NCBI RefSeq assembly: GCF_027497215.1
Contig: NZ_CP114904.1
Span: 5,909,001-5,973,000, forward strand
From: Micromonospora sp. WMMD812
GTDB taxonomy: Bacteria; Actinomycetota; Actinomycetes; Mycobacteriales; Micromonosporaceae
Length of the DNA stretch: 64,000 nt
Direction of reading: 5' to 3'
Shown here: one piece after another, positions 43,293-53,119 of the stretch
Layout: each line of letters begins with the position of its first letter
Position numbering within the stretch: the first letter of the stretch is position 1
Program-made: the position numbers and the translations under genes
The notes under the pieces: model-generated
Told to the model about the DNA's origin: nothing
Seen by the model: the letters and a program-made list of their open reading frames with translations, nothing else
Databases searched by the model: none

Positions 43293-44254
43293 CTACCGGT
43301 GTGGCGGTGATCGGTTCCGGGAACATCGGGACCGACCTGATGATCAAGGTGCTCCGGCTCAGCGAAAGCCTCCGGATGGTGGCGATGGCGGGCATCGACC
43401 CGGAGTCGGACGGGCTGGCCCGGGCCCGCCGGCTCGGCGTGGCGACCACCGCCGAGGGCGTGGACGGCCTGGTCGCGATGCCCGAGTTCGCCGACGTCGA
43501 GCTGGTCTTCGACGCGACCTCGGCGGGGGCGCACCGGCACAACGACGCGGTGCTGCGCGCGCACGGCCGGACGGTGATCGACCTGACCCCGGCCGCGATC
43601 GGCCCGTACGTGGTGCCGCCGGTCAACCTCGACGAGCACCTGCGCGAGACCAACGTCAACATGGTCACCTGCGGCGGTCAGGCCACCGTGCCGATCGTCG
43701 CCGCGGTGGGCCGGGTCACCCCGGTCGCGTACGGCGAGATCGTCGCCTCGATCGCCTCGAAGTCGGCCGGGCCGGGCACCCGGGCCAACATCGACGAGTT
43801 CACCGAGACCACCGCCCGCGCCATCGAGGTGGTCGGCGGCGCCGAGCGGGGCAAGGCGATCATCGTGCTCAACCCGGCCGACCCGCCGCTGCTGATGCGC
43901 GACACCGTCTACTGCCTCTGCCCGGACGCCGACGCCGACCAGGCCGCGATCGCCGCCTCCGTCGCCGACATGGTGGCCACCGTGCAGGAGTACGTGCCGG
44001 GCTACCGGCTCAAGCAGGACGTGCAGTTCGACCGCGTCGACACGTACGTGCCGTCGCTGGGGCGGCACCTTACCGGGCTCCAGGTCGCCGTCTTCCTGGA
44101 GGTCTCCGGCGCCGGGCACTACCTGCCCGCGTACGCCGGGAACCTGGACATCATGACCTCGGCCGCGCTGCGCACCGCGGAGCGACTGGTGGCCCTGCGG
44201 TCGGCGGCGGCCGGCCGCGCCGCCGCGCCGGACGCCGTGGAGGTGACCGCATGA
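43289..44254 (+). CDS. dmpF: Acetaldehyde dehydrogenase (acylating)
   Basis: A 321-residue DmpF/MhpF enzyme that turns acetaldehyde, NAD and CoA into acetyl-CoA, channelled from the aldolase partner. N-terminal [16 protein letters not shown] is the NAD site, [13 protein letters not shown] follows, and [13 protein letters not shown] carries the catalytic Cys128. [13 protein letters not shown] and [20 protein letters not shown] near the C-terminus are conserved. The GTG overlaps the hydratase stop and its own stop overlaps the aldolase ATG. It is expected to form a heterotetramer with the aldolase. Confidence 0.95.
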   Translation: MTTGVAVIGSGNIGTDLMIKVLRLSESLRMVAMAGIDPESDGLARARRLGVATTAEGVDGLVAMPEFADVELVFDATSAGAHRHNDAVLRAHGRTVIDLTPAAIGPYVVPPVNLDEHLRETNVNMVTCGGQATVPIVAAVGRVTPVAYGEIVASIASKSAGPGTRANIDEFTETTARAIEVVGGAERGKAIIVLNPADPPLLMRDTVYCLCPDADADQAAIAASVADMVATVQEYVPGYRLKQDVQFDRVDTYVPSLGRHLTGLQVAVFLEVSGAGHYLPAYAGNLDIMTSAALRTAERLVALRSAAAGRAAAPDAVEVTA

Positions 44255-45315
44255 CCGACCTGTACATCCAGGACGTGACGCTGCGCGACGGCATGCACGC
44301 CATCGCGCACCGGTACACGGTGGACCAGGTGCGGACCATCGCCGCCGCGCTGGACGCGGCCGGGGTGGCCGCGATCGAGGTGGCGCACGGCGACGGGCTG
44401 GCCGGCTCCAGCGTCAACTACGGCCACGGCGCGGCTAGCGACGCCGACTGGATCGCTGCCGCCGCCGAGGTGCTGACGAGCGCGAGGCTGACCACCCTGC
44501 TGCTGCCCGGCATCGGCACCATCGCCGACCTTAAGGCCGCGAAGGCGCTCGGGGTGACCAGCGTCCGGATCGCGACCCACTGCACCGAGGCGGACATCTC
44601 CGCCCAGCACATCTCGTGGGCGCGGGAGAACGGCATGGACGTCTCCGGGTTCCTGATGATGTCGCACATGAACGACCCGGCCGGGTTGGCCGCCCAGGCC
44701 CGGCTCATGGAGTCGTACGGCGCGCACTGCGTCTACGTCACCGACTCCGGCGGCCGGCTGCTGATGGCCGACGTGGCCGAGCGGGTCGACGCGTACCGGC
44801 AGGTCCTCGACCCGGCGACGCAGATCGGCATCCACGCCCACCACAACCTCTCGCTGGGCGTGGCGAACAGTGTGGTGGCCGTCGAGCACGGCCGCGTCGC
44901 CGGGGCGGGTCCGGCGGGCCCGGACGCGCCGCACGGCCGGACGGTCCGGGTGGACGCGTCGCTGGCCGGGCAGGGCGCCGGCGCCGGCAACGCCCCGCTG
45001 GAGGTCTTCGTGGCGGTGGCCGAGCTGCACGGCTGGAAGCACGACTGTGACGTGTTCGCGTTGATGGACGCCGCCGACGACCTGGTCCGGCCGTTGCAGG
45101 ACCGGCCCGTCCAGGTGGACCGCGAGACGCTCTCGCTGGGGTACGCGGGGGTCTACTCCAGCTTCCTGCGGCACGCCGAACGCGCCTCGGCGAGGTACGG
45201 GGTCGACGTCCGCTCGATCCTGGTCGAGCTGGGCCGGCGCCGGATGGTCGGCGGCCAGGAGGACATGATCGTCGACGTGGCGCTGGACCTGGCGGGCAGG
45301 GAGAAGAACGCATGA
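44251..45315 (+). CDS. dmpG: 4-hydroxy-2-oxovalerate aldolase
   Basis: A 354-residue HMGL-like TIM-barrel aldolase that splits 4-hydroxy-2-oxovalerate into pyruvate and acetaldehyde. It has [16 protein letters not shown] (Asp metal ligand and catalytic His), [26 protein letters not shown] and [16 protein letters not shown] (His ligands), and the DmpF-interacting C-terminal domain. Between [11 protein letters not shown] and [14 protein letters not shown] a Gly/Ala/Pro stretch ([14 protein letters not shown], about 217-230) adds roughly 14 residues compared with the usual family sequence. ATGA overlaps flank it on both sides. Confidence 0.93.
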   Translation: MTDLYIQDVTLRDGMHAIAHRYTVDQVRTIAAALDAAGVAAIEVAHGDGLAGSSVNYGHGAASDADWIAAAAEVLTSARLTTLLLPGIGTIADLKAAKALGVTSVRIATHCTEADISAQHISWARENGMDVSGFLMMSHMNDPAGLAAQARLMESYGAHCVYVTDSGGRLLMADVAERVDAYRQVLDPATQIGIHAHHNLSLGVANSVVAVEHGRVAGAGPAGPDAPHGRTVRVDASLAGQGAGAGNAPLEVFVAVAELHGWKHDCDVFALMDAADDLVRPLQDRPVQVDRETLSLGYAGVYSSFLRHAERASARYGVDVRSILVELGRRRMVGGQEDMIVDVALDLAGREKNA

Positions 45316-46085
45316 TCGGGCCGGACACGACCGGAATCGCCGAGCGGCTCGGCGCGGCGGCGGACAGCGCCACCGCGATCCCCCAGCTCGCGGCCGAGAC
45401 CGGGCTGGACGCCGACGCCGCGTACGCGGTGCAGACCGCGCTGCTCCAGCGCCGCCTGGACCGGGGCGAGCGGCTGGTCGGGCTCAAGATGGGGCTCACC
45501 AGCCGGGCGAAGATGGCCCAGGTCGGGGTGGACGAGGTGATCTGGGGACGGCTCACCGACGTGATGCGGGTACCCGACGGGGGCGTCGTCGACGTCGGCG
45601 CGTACATCCACCCGCGGGTGGAGCCGGAGGTGGCGTTCCTGCTGGACCGGCTGCCCGAGCCGGGCGAGCCGGTGGGTGACTTCACCGACGCGGTCCGCGC
45701 GGTCGCGCCGGCGATCGAGCTGATCGACTCCCGGTACGCCAACTTCACCTTCTCGCTGCCGGACGTGATCGCCGACAACACGTCGGCCGCCGCGTTCGTC
45801 GTGGGTCCCTGGTCCCCGGTGCCGGACGGGCTGGAGAACCTGGGCGTCCTGCTGGAGGTCGACGGGCGGGTGGCACAGGTCGGCTCGACCGCGGCGATCC
45901 TCGGCGACCCGCGACGGGCGCTGGACGAGGGGATCCGGCTCGCCGGGCGGCACGGCGTACGGCTGCGCGAGGGCTGGGTCTTCCTGGCCGGCGCGGCCAC
46001 CGCCGCCGTGCCGCTGCGCCCGGGCGCCCACGTCCGTGCCGTGGTCGAGAAGCTCGGCGCGGCCTCGCTGCGGGCGGCGTCGTGA
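45312..46085 (+). CDS. dmpH: 4-oxalocrotonate (2-oxo-3-hexenedioate) decarboxylase
   Basis: A 257-residue member of the same fold as the hydratase upstream. [41 protein letters not shown] (metal-binding E-x-E), [32 protein letters not shown] are typical of DmpH-type decarboxylases, where VIWGRLT and NFTF replace the hydratase versions. It removes CO2 from 4-oxalocrotonate made by the deaminase encoded next. It is translationally coupled (ATGA before, GTGA after). Confidence 0.87.
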   Translation: MIGPDTTGIAERLGAAADSATAIPQLAAETGLDADAAYAVQTALLQRRLDRGERLVGLKMGLTSRAKMAQVGVDEVIWGRLTDVMRVPDGGVVDVGAYIHPRVEPEVAFLLDRLPEPGEPVGDFTDAVRAVAPAIELIDSRYANFTFSLPDVIADNTSAAAFVVGPWSPVPDGLENLGVLLEVDGRVAQVGSTAAILGDPRRALDEGIRLAGRHGVRLREGWVFLAGAATAAVPLRPGAHVRAVVEKLGAASLRAAS

Positions 46086-46510
46086 CGGGCGACGCGCGGG
46101 TCGTCGCGGGGAAGGCCGTCCCGCGCGGGGCCTTCCCGCACGTCAAGGTCGCCGGCGGCTTCGTCTTCGTCTCCGGTACGTCGTCCCGCCGGCCGGACAA
46201 CACGTTCGCCGGCGTCGAGGTGGACGAGTTCGGCACCACCGACCTGGACATCCGGGCACAGACCCGGGCCGTGATCGAGAACATCCGGGACCTGCTGCGC
46301 TCGGTCGGCGCCGACCTGTCCGACCTGGTCCAGGTGACCTCGTACCTGGTGAACATGAACGACTTCGGCGGCTACAACGAGGTCTGGGCGGAGTTCTTCG
46401 ACGCCACCGGGCCCACCCGCACCACCGTGGCGGTGCACCAGCTGCCGCACCCGCACCTGCTCATCGAGATTCAGGCCGTGGCCCTACTTCCCCCAGGAGG
46501 TCAGTCGTGA
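46082..46510 (+). CDS. nbaF: 2-aminomuconate deaminase, RidA family
   Basis: A 142-residue RidA/YjgF-fold protein: [68 protein letters not shown], and the C-terminal IEIQAVALL. 2-aminomuconate deaminases such as AmnD/NbaF belong to this family, and the operon context makes that assignment strong. It lacks the RidA Arg context for general enamine hydrolysis that I would use to call a housekeeping RidA. The GTG overlaps the decarboxylase stop; GGAGG at 46495-46499 near its end serves the next gene. Confidence 0.88.
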   Translation: MTGDARVVAGKAVPRGAFPHVKVAGGFVFVSGTSSRRPDNTFAGVEVDEFGTTDLDIRAQTRAVIENIRDLLRSVGADLSDLVQVTSYLVNMNDFGGYNEVWAEFFDATGPTRTTVAVHQLPHPHLLIEIQAVALLPPGGQS

Positions 46511-47031
46511 GCGAGATCGCCGAGCCCTTCAGCTTTCCCGGCTGGATCGTGGAGAACCAGCACCTGCTCAAGCCGCCGGTCGGCAACAAGGAGATGTTGC
46601 CGGGCAGCGACGACTTCATCGTCATGGTGGTCGGCGGGCCGAACCAGCGCACCGACTTCCACGTCGACCCGTACGAAGAGTTCTTCTACCAGGTCAAGGG
46701 CAACATGCACGTCAACCTGATGCTCCCGGAGGGACCGCGTACGGTGCACGTCCGCGAGGGTCAGATGTGGATGCTGCCCCGCAACACCCCGCACTCGCCG
46801 CAGCGGCCGGAGCCCGGCTCGATCGGGATGGTGATCGAGCGGGTCCGCGAGGAGGGCACGCTGGAGAAGTTCCGGTGGTACTGCCCGGAGTGCAGCCACC
46901 AGGTGCACGAGGTCGAGCTGCAGGTCCGCGACATCGCCGCCGACCTGCCGCCGGTCTTCCAGGCGTTCTACGCCGACGAGAAGGCGCGGACCTGCACCAA
47001 CTGCGGCGCGCTGCACCCGGGCAAGGGTTGA
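46507..47031 (+). CDS. nbaC: 3-hydroxyanthranilate 3,4-dioxygenase
   Basis: A 174-residue cupin extradiol dioxygenase. Iron ligands are His52 and Glu58 in [15 protein letters not shown] and His96 in [10 protein letters not shown]. It also has the bacterial-type rubredoxin-like C-terminal site, four cysteines in YCPECSH and CTNCGALH. It opens the ring of 3-hydroxyanthranilate to 2-amino-3-carboxymuconate semialdehyde. The GTG overlaps the deaminase stop, and its stop shares a base with the next ATG (TGATG). Confidence 0.95.
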   Translation: MSEIAEPFSFPGWIVENQHLLKPPVGNKEMLPGSDDFIVMVVGGPNQRTDFHVDPYEEFFYQVKGNMHVNLMLPEGPRTVHVREGQMWMLPRNTPHSPQRPEPGSIGMVIERVREEGTLEKFRWYCPECSHQVHEVELQVRDIAADLPPVFQAFYADEKARTCTNCGALHPGKG

Positions 47032-48065
47032 TGCCCGGTCCCGCCGCGGGCCTGCCGGGCCCGGCCCGCTCGCCGGTCGTGGACGTGCACACGCACGTCG
47101 TACCCAAGGGGTGGCCGGACCTCGGCGCCGCCTGCGGCGGGTCCGGCTGGCCCTGGCTGCGGGTCGACTCGGAGCGCGCCGCCATGATCATGGTCGGCGA
47201 GACCGAGTTCCGGCCGGTCGGCGCCGAGTGCTGGGACGCGGCCACGCGGCTGGCCGACATGGACGCCGACGGGGTCGACGTCCAGGTCGTCTCGCCCACC
47301 CCGGTCTTCTTCAGCTACGACCGGCCCGCCGACCAGGCGGTGAAGGTGGCCCGCATCTTCAACGACCGCACCCTGGAGGTCACCGCCGGCGGCGGGCAGC
47401 GGCTCGTGCCGTTCTGCCAGGTGCCGTTGCAGGACCCGGACGCGGCCTGCGCCGAGCTGGACCGCTGCCTCGCCGCCGGGCACGTGGGTGTCGAGATCGG
47501 CAACCACGTCGGGGACCGCGACCTGGACGACGAGGGCGTGGTCACCTTCCTCCAGCACTGCGCGCGGGTGGGCGCCCCGGTCTTCGTCCACCCGTGGGAC
47601 ATGCCGGGCGGTCCCCGCCTGGACCGGTGGATGGCCCGCTGGCTGACCGGCATGCCGGCCGAGACGCACCTGTCGGTGCTGGCGATGATCCTCGGCGGCG
47701 TCTTCGACCGGGTCCCGGCCACGCTGCGGATCTGCTTCGCGCACGGCGGCGGCAGCTTCCCGTTCTGGCTCGGCCGCGCCGACAACGCCTGGCACCGCCG
47801 GGGCGACCTGGTTCGCGGCGCCTCCACCGCGCCGCCCAGCTCGTACGTCGACCGTTTCCACGTGGACTCGGTGGTCTTCGAGCCGGCCGCGCTGCGGCTG
47901 CTCGTGGACACCGTGGGGGAGGACCGGGTGCTGGTCGGCAGCGACTACCCGTACCCGCTGGGCGAGCGGCCGGTCGGGCAGGTGGTGCGCAAGGCGGACT
48001 TCCTCACCGCCGACCAGCGCGACAAGCTGCTCTCCCGCAACGCGCTGCGCTTCCTGTACGGCTGA
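47031..48065 (+). CDS. nbaD: 2-amino-3-carboxymuconate 6-semialdehyde decarboxylase
   Basis: A 344-residue amidohydrolase-superfamily enzyme (ACMSD). VDVHTHVVPKGWP gives the zinc ligands His20 and His22, PVFVHPWDMPG contributes another His, CFAHGGGSFPFWLGRADNAW supports substrate binding, and VLVGSDYPYPLG carries the last Asp ligand. It decarboxylates the dioxygenase product to 2-aminomuconic semialdehyde, steering carbon away from quinolinate/NAD. It is the last tightly coupled gene of the operon; 76 bases without an obvious terminator separate it from the amidase. Confidence 0.93.
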   Translation: MPGPAAGLPGPARSPVVDVHTHVVPKGWPDLGAACGGSGWPWLRVDSERAAMIMVGETEFRPVGAECWDAATRLADMDADGVDVQVVSPTPVFFSYDRPADQAVKVARIFNDRTLEVTAGGGQRLVPFCQVPLQDPDAACAELDRCLAAGHVGVEIGNHVGDRDLDDEGVVTFLQHCARVGAPVFVHPWDMPGGPRLDRWMARWLTGMPAETHLSVLAMILGGVFDRVPATLRICFAHGGGSFPFWLGRADNAWHRRGDLVRGASTAPPSSYVDRFHVDSVVFEPAALRLLVDTVGEDRVLVGSDYPYPLGERPVGQVVRKADFLTADQRDKLLSRNALRFLYG

Positions 48066-48129
48066 CCGCGCGTCCCACCCTCGCCCGCCGACTCGGCGCG
48101 TGAGAGGTGCGTCCGGCCGGGCAGCCCGG

Positions 48130-48135
48130 CAGGAT
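48130..48135 (+). promoter_or_regulatory. -10-like CAGGAT, leaderless start of amidase
   Basis: CAGGAT ends six bases before the ATG at 48142, suggesting the amidase can be transcribed independently of the tryptophan operon. Confidence 0.45.
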
Positions 48136-48141
48136 GAGGGC

Positions 48142-49605
48142 ATGGCCGAGCCGCACGACCTGACCGCGTTGGAGCAGGCCGCCGCGATCGCCCGCGGCGA
48201 CCTGTCCAGCGCCGAGTTGGTCGCGCACCACCTCGACCGGGTGGCCGCGCTCGGTGACACCGTGGGGGCGTTCGTGACCGTCACCGCCGAGCCGGCCGCG
48301 CAGGCGGCCACGGCGGCGGACGCGGTCCCGGCCGGGCAGCGCGGCCCGCTGCACGGGGTGCCGACCGCGATCAAGGACCTCACCCTCACGGCCGGCGTGC
48401 GGACCACCTTCGGCTCGGCCGCGTTCGTCGACTTCGTGCCGCCGGTGGACGCCGACGTGGTCCGGTTCATCCGGGCGGCCGGCCTGGTGAGCCTGGGCAA
48501 GACCACCACCTCCGAGCTGGGCTGTTCGCTCTACTCGGAGGGGCGGGTCGCGCCGCCGGCCCGCAACCCGTGGGACCTGGCCTACACGGCGGGCGGCTCC
48601 AGCGGCGGCGCGGCGGCCGCGGTGGCGGCCGGGCTGGTCCCGGTGGCCCAGGGCTCGGACGGCGGTGGCTCGCTGCGCATCCCCGCCGCGCTCTGCGGCC
48701 TGGTCGGCTACAAGCCCAGCCGGGGCCTGGTCTCCGGCGGCCCGCTCGGCTTCGGCGCGTTCGGTCTGCCCACCCACGGCCCGATCGGGCGCACCGTCGC
48801 CGACGTCGCCGCCCTGCTCGACGTGATGGCCCAGCCGGTGCTCGGCGAGCCCTACCTGCCGCCGGTCGCGCCGCCCGGCGGCTACCTGGCGGCGGCCCGC
48901 GCGGCCGCCCCCGGCCGGCTGCGGATCGGCCGGTTTACCGCCCCGATGCTCGCCGAGGAGCCGGTGCACCCGGACTGCGTCGCCGCCGTGGACCGGGCGG
49001 CCGCGCTGCTCGCCGCCGCCGGCCACGAGGTGATCGACGTGCCGTCGCCGCTCGGGCCCGCGGCGTGGCCGCTCTTCGAGATCGTCTGGTACGTGCTGGC
49101 GCTCTCCCCGGTGCCGCCGGAGCGGGAGAGCGAGCTGCTGCCGCTGACCCGGTTCCTCCGGGGCCGGGGCGCGGGGATCTCCGCCGGCACGCTCTCCGCC
49201 ACGCTCGGCGAACTCCAGGCCCAGGTACGCCTCGGCGCCCGGCGTACGGCCGGCTGCGACCTGCTGCTCTGCCCCACCCTCGCCGCCCCGCAGGCGCCGG
49301 TGGGCTGGTTCACCGCCGACGGTGACCCGGAGGCGGACTTCGACCGGCAACGACGGTTCTCGCCCTACTGCGCCATCTTCAACGTCACGGGCGAACCGTC
49401 GGTCTCCCTGCCGGTCGGCACCACGGCCGCCGGGCTCCCCGTGGGGGTGCTGCTCACCGGCCGGTACGGTGACGACGCGCGGCTGATCGCCACCGCTGCG
49501 GAACTGGAGAACTCCAGTGACGGATGGGATCGCCACCCCGCAATCTGGCGGGCCGTGGACTCCGCTAACGTGAATGGCAGCGGAGTCGGGCGGTCGACGC
49601 CCTGA
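48142..49605 (+). CDS. Amidase-signature family hydrolase
   Basis: A 487-residue amidase with the Ser-cisSer-Lys triad region: [11 protein letters not shown] (Lys), [20 protein letters not shown] (cis-Ser) and [26 protein letters not shown] (nucleophile Ser within the GSDGGGSIR-type motif). The substrate is unknown. Its place directly after the tryptophan operon, which lacks a recognisable kynurenine formamidase, makes it a candidate for N-formylkynurenine hydrolysis; this is only inference. A leaderless promoter argues for separate expression. The C-terminal ~20 residues look poorly conserved. Confidence 0.82.
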   Translation: MAEPHDLTALEQAAAIARGDLSSAELVAHHLDRVAALGDTVGAFVTVTAEPAAQAATAADAVPAGQRGPLHGVPTAIKDLTLTAGVRTTFGSAAFVDFVPPVDADVVRFIRAAGLVSLGKTTTSELGCSLYSEGRVAPPARNPWDLAYTAGGSSGGAAAAVAAGLVPVAQGSDGGGSLRIPAALCGLVGYKPSRGLVSGGPLGFGAFGLPTHGPIGRTVADVAALLDVMAQPVLGEPYLPPVAPPGGYLAAARAAAPGRLRIGRFTAPMLAEEPVHPDCVAAVDRAAALLAAAGHEVIDVPSPLGPAAWPLFEIVWYVLALSPVPPERESELLPLTRFLRGRGAGISAGTLSATLGELQAQVRLGARRTAGCDLLLCPTLAAPQAPVGWFTADGDPEADFDRQRRFSPYCAIFNVTGEPSVSLPVGTTAAGLPVGVLLTGRYGDDARLIATAAELENSSDGWDRHPAIWRAVDSANVNGSGVGRSTP

Positions 49606-49662
49606 TCCTGTCCACCCGACCTGAATGTTCGAGGTCTCTTCTTCCGCCTGGGGGCGTTGGGA

Positions 49663-49980
49663 TTGTCTGTTACCGACACGTTGCTGGTCTTCGTCGGCAT
49701 CCCGGCGGCCGCCGTACTGGTGATCGGCGGCCTCGCGTACGTTGCCCACCGCGGTGGCGGTGGCGGCGGTGGTGGCGGCCGCGCCAAGCGCTACCGGCCC
49801 GGCCGGCCCTTCGACTTCACTCCGGTCTGGTTCCTCGGCCGTCCGGAGCAGCTGGCCGACTCGGCCGGCACCGCCCTGGCAGCGGGCGCCCAGGCGCCGG
49901 CGCTGACCAGCCGCAAGCAGGAACAGGCCGGCCGGGAGGCGCCGGCCGGTGGAACCGGAGGCGCAAGTGACCGTTGGTGA
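49663..49980 (+). CDS. Small single-pass membrane protein with poly-Gly linker
   Basis: A 105-residue protein: one N-terminal helix (TLLVFVGIPAAAVLVIGGLAYVA), then nine consecutive glycines, a basic RAKRYRPGRPFDFTPVWFL stretch, and a flexible Ala/Gly tail. The start appears to be TTG at 49663 (another TTG at 49657), both weak. The function is unknown. Its last 14 bases overlap the start of the DUF5130 gene in another frame, so the two are probably made together. The FDFTPVWFL segment looks conserved-like and functional. Confidence 0.6.
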   Translation: MSVTDTLLVFVGIPAAAVLVIGGLAYVAHRGGGGGGGGGRAKRYRPGRPFDFTPVWFLGRPEQLADSAGTALAAGAQAPALTSRKQEQAGREAPAGGTGGASDRW

Positions 49981-50374
49981 GACGCAGCGTCAGGTGGGGA
50001 CCCCGCCCGAGGTGCTCGACGGCCCGTTCTCGACTCGGCAGCTGCTGCGCATCGACGAGGCGCTGCGCCTGGCCGACCAGGGCACCGGCCTGGTCTTCTC
50101 GGTCTTCGTCGGCGGCCTCGACGAGCCGATCCGCGAGCACGCCGAGCGGCTGCACCGTCAGCTCGCCGACCCCGACCGGTCGGTGCTGATCGCGGTGTCG
50201 CCCAACCAGCGTCAGCTGGAGGTCGTCACCGGCCGCCACGCGCGCAAGCGCATCCCGGACACGTACGCCAAGCTCGCCGCGCTGTCCATGGTCGCGGCGT
50301 TCGGCGGCGGCGACCTGGCCGGCGGCATCATCAACGGCCTCGACCAGCTCGCCAGCCACGCCGGCAAGGGCTGA
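49967..50374 (+). CDS. DUF5130 family protein
   Basis: A 135-residue soluble protein: LLRIDEALRLADQGTGLVFSVFVGGLDEPIREHAERLHRQL, then VLIAVSPNQRQLEVVTGRHARKRI and DTYAKLAALSMVAAFGGGDLAGGIINGLDQL. This matches the actinobacterial DUF5130 family, similar in outline to TPM-like domains; function unknown. GGAGG at 49957 with a five-base spacer fixes the GTG at 49967. It is found next to aminopeptidase N in mycobacteria as well, as I recall. Two tandem hairpins follow. Confidence 0.8.
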   Translation: MTVGETQRQVGTPPEVLDGPFSTRQLLRIDEALRLADQGTGLVFSVFVGGLDEPIREHAERLHRQLADPDRSVLIAVSPNQRQLEVVTGRHARKRIPDTYAKLAALSMVAAFGGGDLAGGIINGLDQLASHAGKG

Positions 50375-50390
50375 GCCCCGCACGCACGAC

Positions 50391-50424
50391 GAAGCCCGGT
50401 CCGCCCTCAGGCGGGCCGGGCTTC
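50391..50424. terminator. Terminator hairpin 1 between DUF5130 gene and pepN
   Basis: A 15-bp stem GAAGCCCGGTCCGCC / GGCGGGCCGGGCTTC with one T-G wobble and a CTCA loop, 17 bases after the DUF5130 stop. Confidence 0.75.
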
Positions 50425-50498
50425 TCGCGTCAGCGCGGCCGGACGCTCGGGTCGAGCCGCATCGGCCACGGCTCGGACAAAGCTCTGCCGGATCGGGC

Positions 50499-50533
50499 CG
50501 GGGCCGGCGTGGGCTTCACCCACGCCGGCCCCG
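50499..50533. terminator. Terminator hairpin 2 between DUF5130 gene and pepN
   Basis: A perfect 15-bp stem CGGGGCCGGCGTGGG / CCCACGCCGGCCCCG with a five-base loop, 27 bases from the pepN stop. It probably serves the minus-strand transcript. Confidence 0.75.
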
Positions 50534-50560
50534 GGCCGGGTGCTGTCGTGCGGGCGCCGC

Positions 50561-53119
50561 TCAGGCGGTCTGGGCGTCCCGGGCGCGTGCCTTGAGGGCC
50601 CGGACCACGCCGTCCCGGCCCTCGGCGACCAGCCGACGCAGCGGCGCCGGGTGCCCGTCACCGGCCAGCCAGGCGTCGGTCTCCGCGACCGTGTCGTCGT
50701 CCACCTGGTACGCCGGGTAGGCGAGCTGGGCGAACTCCTGTGCCGGCTCGCTGTCCCGGCTGGCCCACACCTGGCCGACCGCCGCGAAGTACCGCTCCCG
50801 GTACGGGGTGACCAGCTCGACCTGCGTCGGGTGCGCGAAGCCCTGCAGCAGCGCCCGGTGCCGCCAGTTCGGCAGCGCCTCGGGCCCGGTCAGCTGGGCC
50901 CACACGGCGGCCTTGTTCTCCGCCGTCGGCACCAGCGCGTGCACGTACGCGGCCTCCCGCTCGCCGCTCGCGGTGCGGTCGCCGGCCAGCTCGGCCTCCA
51001 CGTCGGCGGGGCCGGCCGCGCCGTTGGCCACCAGCGAGGCGAGCAGCCCCCACCGCAGCTCGGTGTCGATGGTCAGCCCGGTCGGCACGCCCGTGCCGTC
51101 CAGCCAGCCGCGCAGGGTGGCCAGGTCCTCGCTGGAACGGGCCGCCGAGGCGTACGCGCGGGCCCAGGCGAGCTGGAAGCCGCTGCCCGGCTCGGCGGCG
51201 GCGAGCGCGGTCTTCGCGGTGCGGGCCAGCTCGGCCCAGCCGGTCGGCGCCCAGGTGGGGTCGGCGTAGAAGGTGAGCGTGGTGGTGGCCTGCCGCAGCG
51301 TCGCGGTGACCAGGTTGATGTCGTTCTCGGCGGGCAGCCCCGCCAGCACCAGCGCAACGTAGTCCCGGGCGGCCAGCTCGGCGTCGCGGATCATGTCCCA
51401 CGCGGCCGTCCAGCAGAGCGCGCGGGCCAGGGACGACTCGAAGCCGGCGATGTGCTGCACCACGGTCGCCAGCGACGCCTCGTCGAGCCGCAGCTTGGCG
51501 TACGTGAGGTCGTCGTCGTTGAGCAGCAGCACGTCGGCCGCCCGCTCCCCGGCCAGCGCGGTGAGCTCGGTCCGCTCACCGGTGACGTCCACCTCCAGCC
51601 GCTGCCGGCGGACCAGGCGCCCGTCGGCCAGGTCGTAGAGGCCGACGCCGGTGCGGTGGGTGCGCAGCGTCGGGTGCCCGGCCGGCGCCTCCTGCCGGAC
51701 CACCACCGACTGGTAGGTGCCGTCCGCGCCGACGGTCACCTCCGGCCGCAGCGTGTTGACCTGGGCGGTCTCCAGCCACTGCGCGGCGAACTTGCGCAGC
51801 TCCCGACCCGAGGCCGCCTCCAGCTCGGAGAGCAGGTCGTCGAAGGTCGCGTTGCCCCAGGCGTGCTTGCCGAAGTACGCCCGCAGCCCGGCCAGGAACG
51901 GCTCCTCGCCGACGTACGCGACCAGTTGCTTGAGCACGCTCGCGCCCTTGGCGTACGTGATGCCGTCGAAGTTGACCTCGACGGCCTCCATGTCCGGCAT
52001 CTCGGTGTAGACCGGGTGGGTGGAGGAGAGCTGGTCCTGCCGGTAGCCCCAGTTCTTGCGGATCGACAGGAAGGTCGTCCAGGCGTCGCGGAACCGGGTG
52101 GCGTGGGTGTTGCACCAGTGGCTCGCCCACTCGGCGAACGACTCGTTCAGCCACAGGTCGTTCCACCAGCGCATGGTGACCAGGTCACCGAACCACATAT
52201 GGGCCAGCTCGTGCAGGATCGTGTTGGCCCGCTGCTCGTACTCGAAGTCGGTGACCTGCGAGCGGAAGATGTAGTGCGACTCGGCGTGCGTCACGCAGCC
52301 GAAGTTCTCCATCGCGCCGGCGTTGAAGTCGGGCACCCAGAGCTGGTCGTACTTGGGCAGCGGGTAGCGCACACCGAACTTCTCGTGGAAGAAGTCGAAG
52401 CCCTGCTTGGTGATCAGGAAGAGGTCGTCCGCGTCCAGGTACTGCGCCATCGACGCTCGGCAGTAGACGCCCAGGTCGATGCCGTCGTGGCTGTCGCGCA
52501 CCTCGTGGTACGGGCCGGCGCACAGCGCGGTGATGTAGGTGCTCATCCGGACCGACCGGGCGAAGTGGATGGTCTTCAGGCCCTCGCCCGCCGGCTCCTC
52601 CCGCTCCACCGGCATGTTGGAGACCACCCGCCAGTGGTCCGGCACGGTGGCCCGCCAGGTGTACTCGCTCTTCAGGTCGGGCTGGTCGAAGCAGGCGAAC
52701 ACCCGCTGCGCGTCGGCCGTCTCGAATTGGCTGTAGAGGTAGGTCTCGCCGTCCACCGGGTCGACCGTGCGGTGCAGGCCCTGCCCGCTGTTCGAGTAGC
52801 CGAAGTCGGCGTCGACCACCAGCGTGTTCTCGCTGTCCAGGCCGGACAGGGTGAGCCCCTTCTCGGCCGACCAGTCGGCGAGGTCCACCGGCGATCCGTT
52901 CAGCGTCGCCGAGCGCACCGACTCGGCGGCCACCTCGATGAACGTGCTCGCGCCCGGCTCCGCGCAGCGGAACCGCACCTCCGTGGTGGACCGGAACGTG
53001 CGGCCCTCGGCCGCCTGCACTGCGGTCGACAGGTCCAGACTGATGTCGTACCCGGTCACCTCGAGCAGGCGGGCCCGCTCGGTCGCCTCGACCTGTGTCA
53101 GGTTGCGCACTCCCGGCAC
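50561..53119 (-). CDS. pepN: Aminopeptidase N (M1 family)
   Basis: An 852-residue zinc aminopeptidase. GAMENFGC is the substrate N-terminus-binding motif, TILHELAHMWFGDLVTMRWW is HExxH with His303, Glu304 and His307, and NESFAEW supplies the third zinc ligand Glu about 19 residues later. The C-terminal ERAP1-like helical domain (about 520-850) is complete. It trims N-terminal residues from peptides in the cytoplasm. The GTG at 53119 has GGAG eight bases upstream; the longer frame is Arg-rich and unlikely. It is divergent from the DsbA-like gene. Confidence 0.93.
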   Translation of the reverse strand: MPGVRNLTQVEATERARLLEVTGYDISLDLSTAVQAAEGRTFRSTTEVRFRCAEPGASTFIEVAAESVRSATLNGSPVDLADWSAEKGLTLSGLDSENTLVVDADFGYSNSGQGLHRTVDPVDGETYLYSQFETADAQRVFACFDQPDLKSEYTWRATVPDHWRVVSNMPVEREEPAGEGLKTIHFARSVRMSTYITALCAGPYHEVRDSHDGIDLGVYCRASMAQYLDADDLFLITKQGFDFFHEKFGVRYPLPKYDQLWVPDFNAGAMENFGCVTHAESHYIFRSQVTDFEYEQRANTILHELAHMWFGDLVTMRWWNDLWLNESFAEWASHWCNTHATRFRDAWTTFLSIRKNWGYRQDQLSSTHPVYTEMPDMEAVEVNFDGITYAKGASVLKQLVAYVGEEPFLAGLRAYFGKHAWGNATFDDLLSELEAASGRELRKFAAQWLETAQVNTLRPEVTVGADGTYQSVVVRQEAPAGHPTLRTHRTGVGLYDLADGRLVRRQRLEVDVTGERTELTALAGERAADVLLLNDDDLTYAKLRLDEASLATVVQHIAGFESSLARALCWTAAWDMIRDAELAARDYVALVLAGLPAENDINLVTATLRQATTTLTFYADPTWAPTGWAELARTAKTALAAAEPGSGFQLAWARAYASAARSSEDLATLRGWLDGTGVPTGLTIDTELRWGLLASLVANGAAGPADVEAELAGDRTASGEREAAYVHALVPTAENKAAVWAQLTGPEALPNWRHRALLQGFAHPTQVELVTPYRERYFAAVGQVWASRDSEPAQEFAQLAYPAYQVDDDTVAETDAWLAGDGHPAPLRRLVAEGRDGVVRALKARARDAQTA

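Noticed and set aside
49558..49587. Stem GACTCCGC/GCGGAGTC considered as a terminator
   Set aside because: It lies inside the amidase coding region before the stop and has a 14-base loop; probably incidental.
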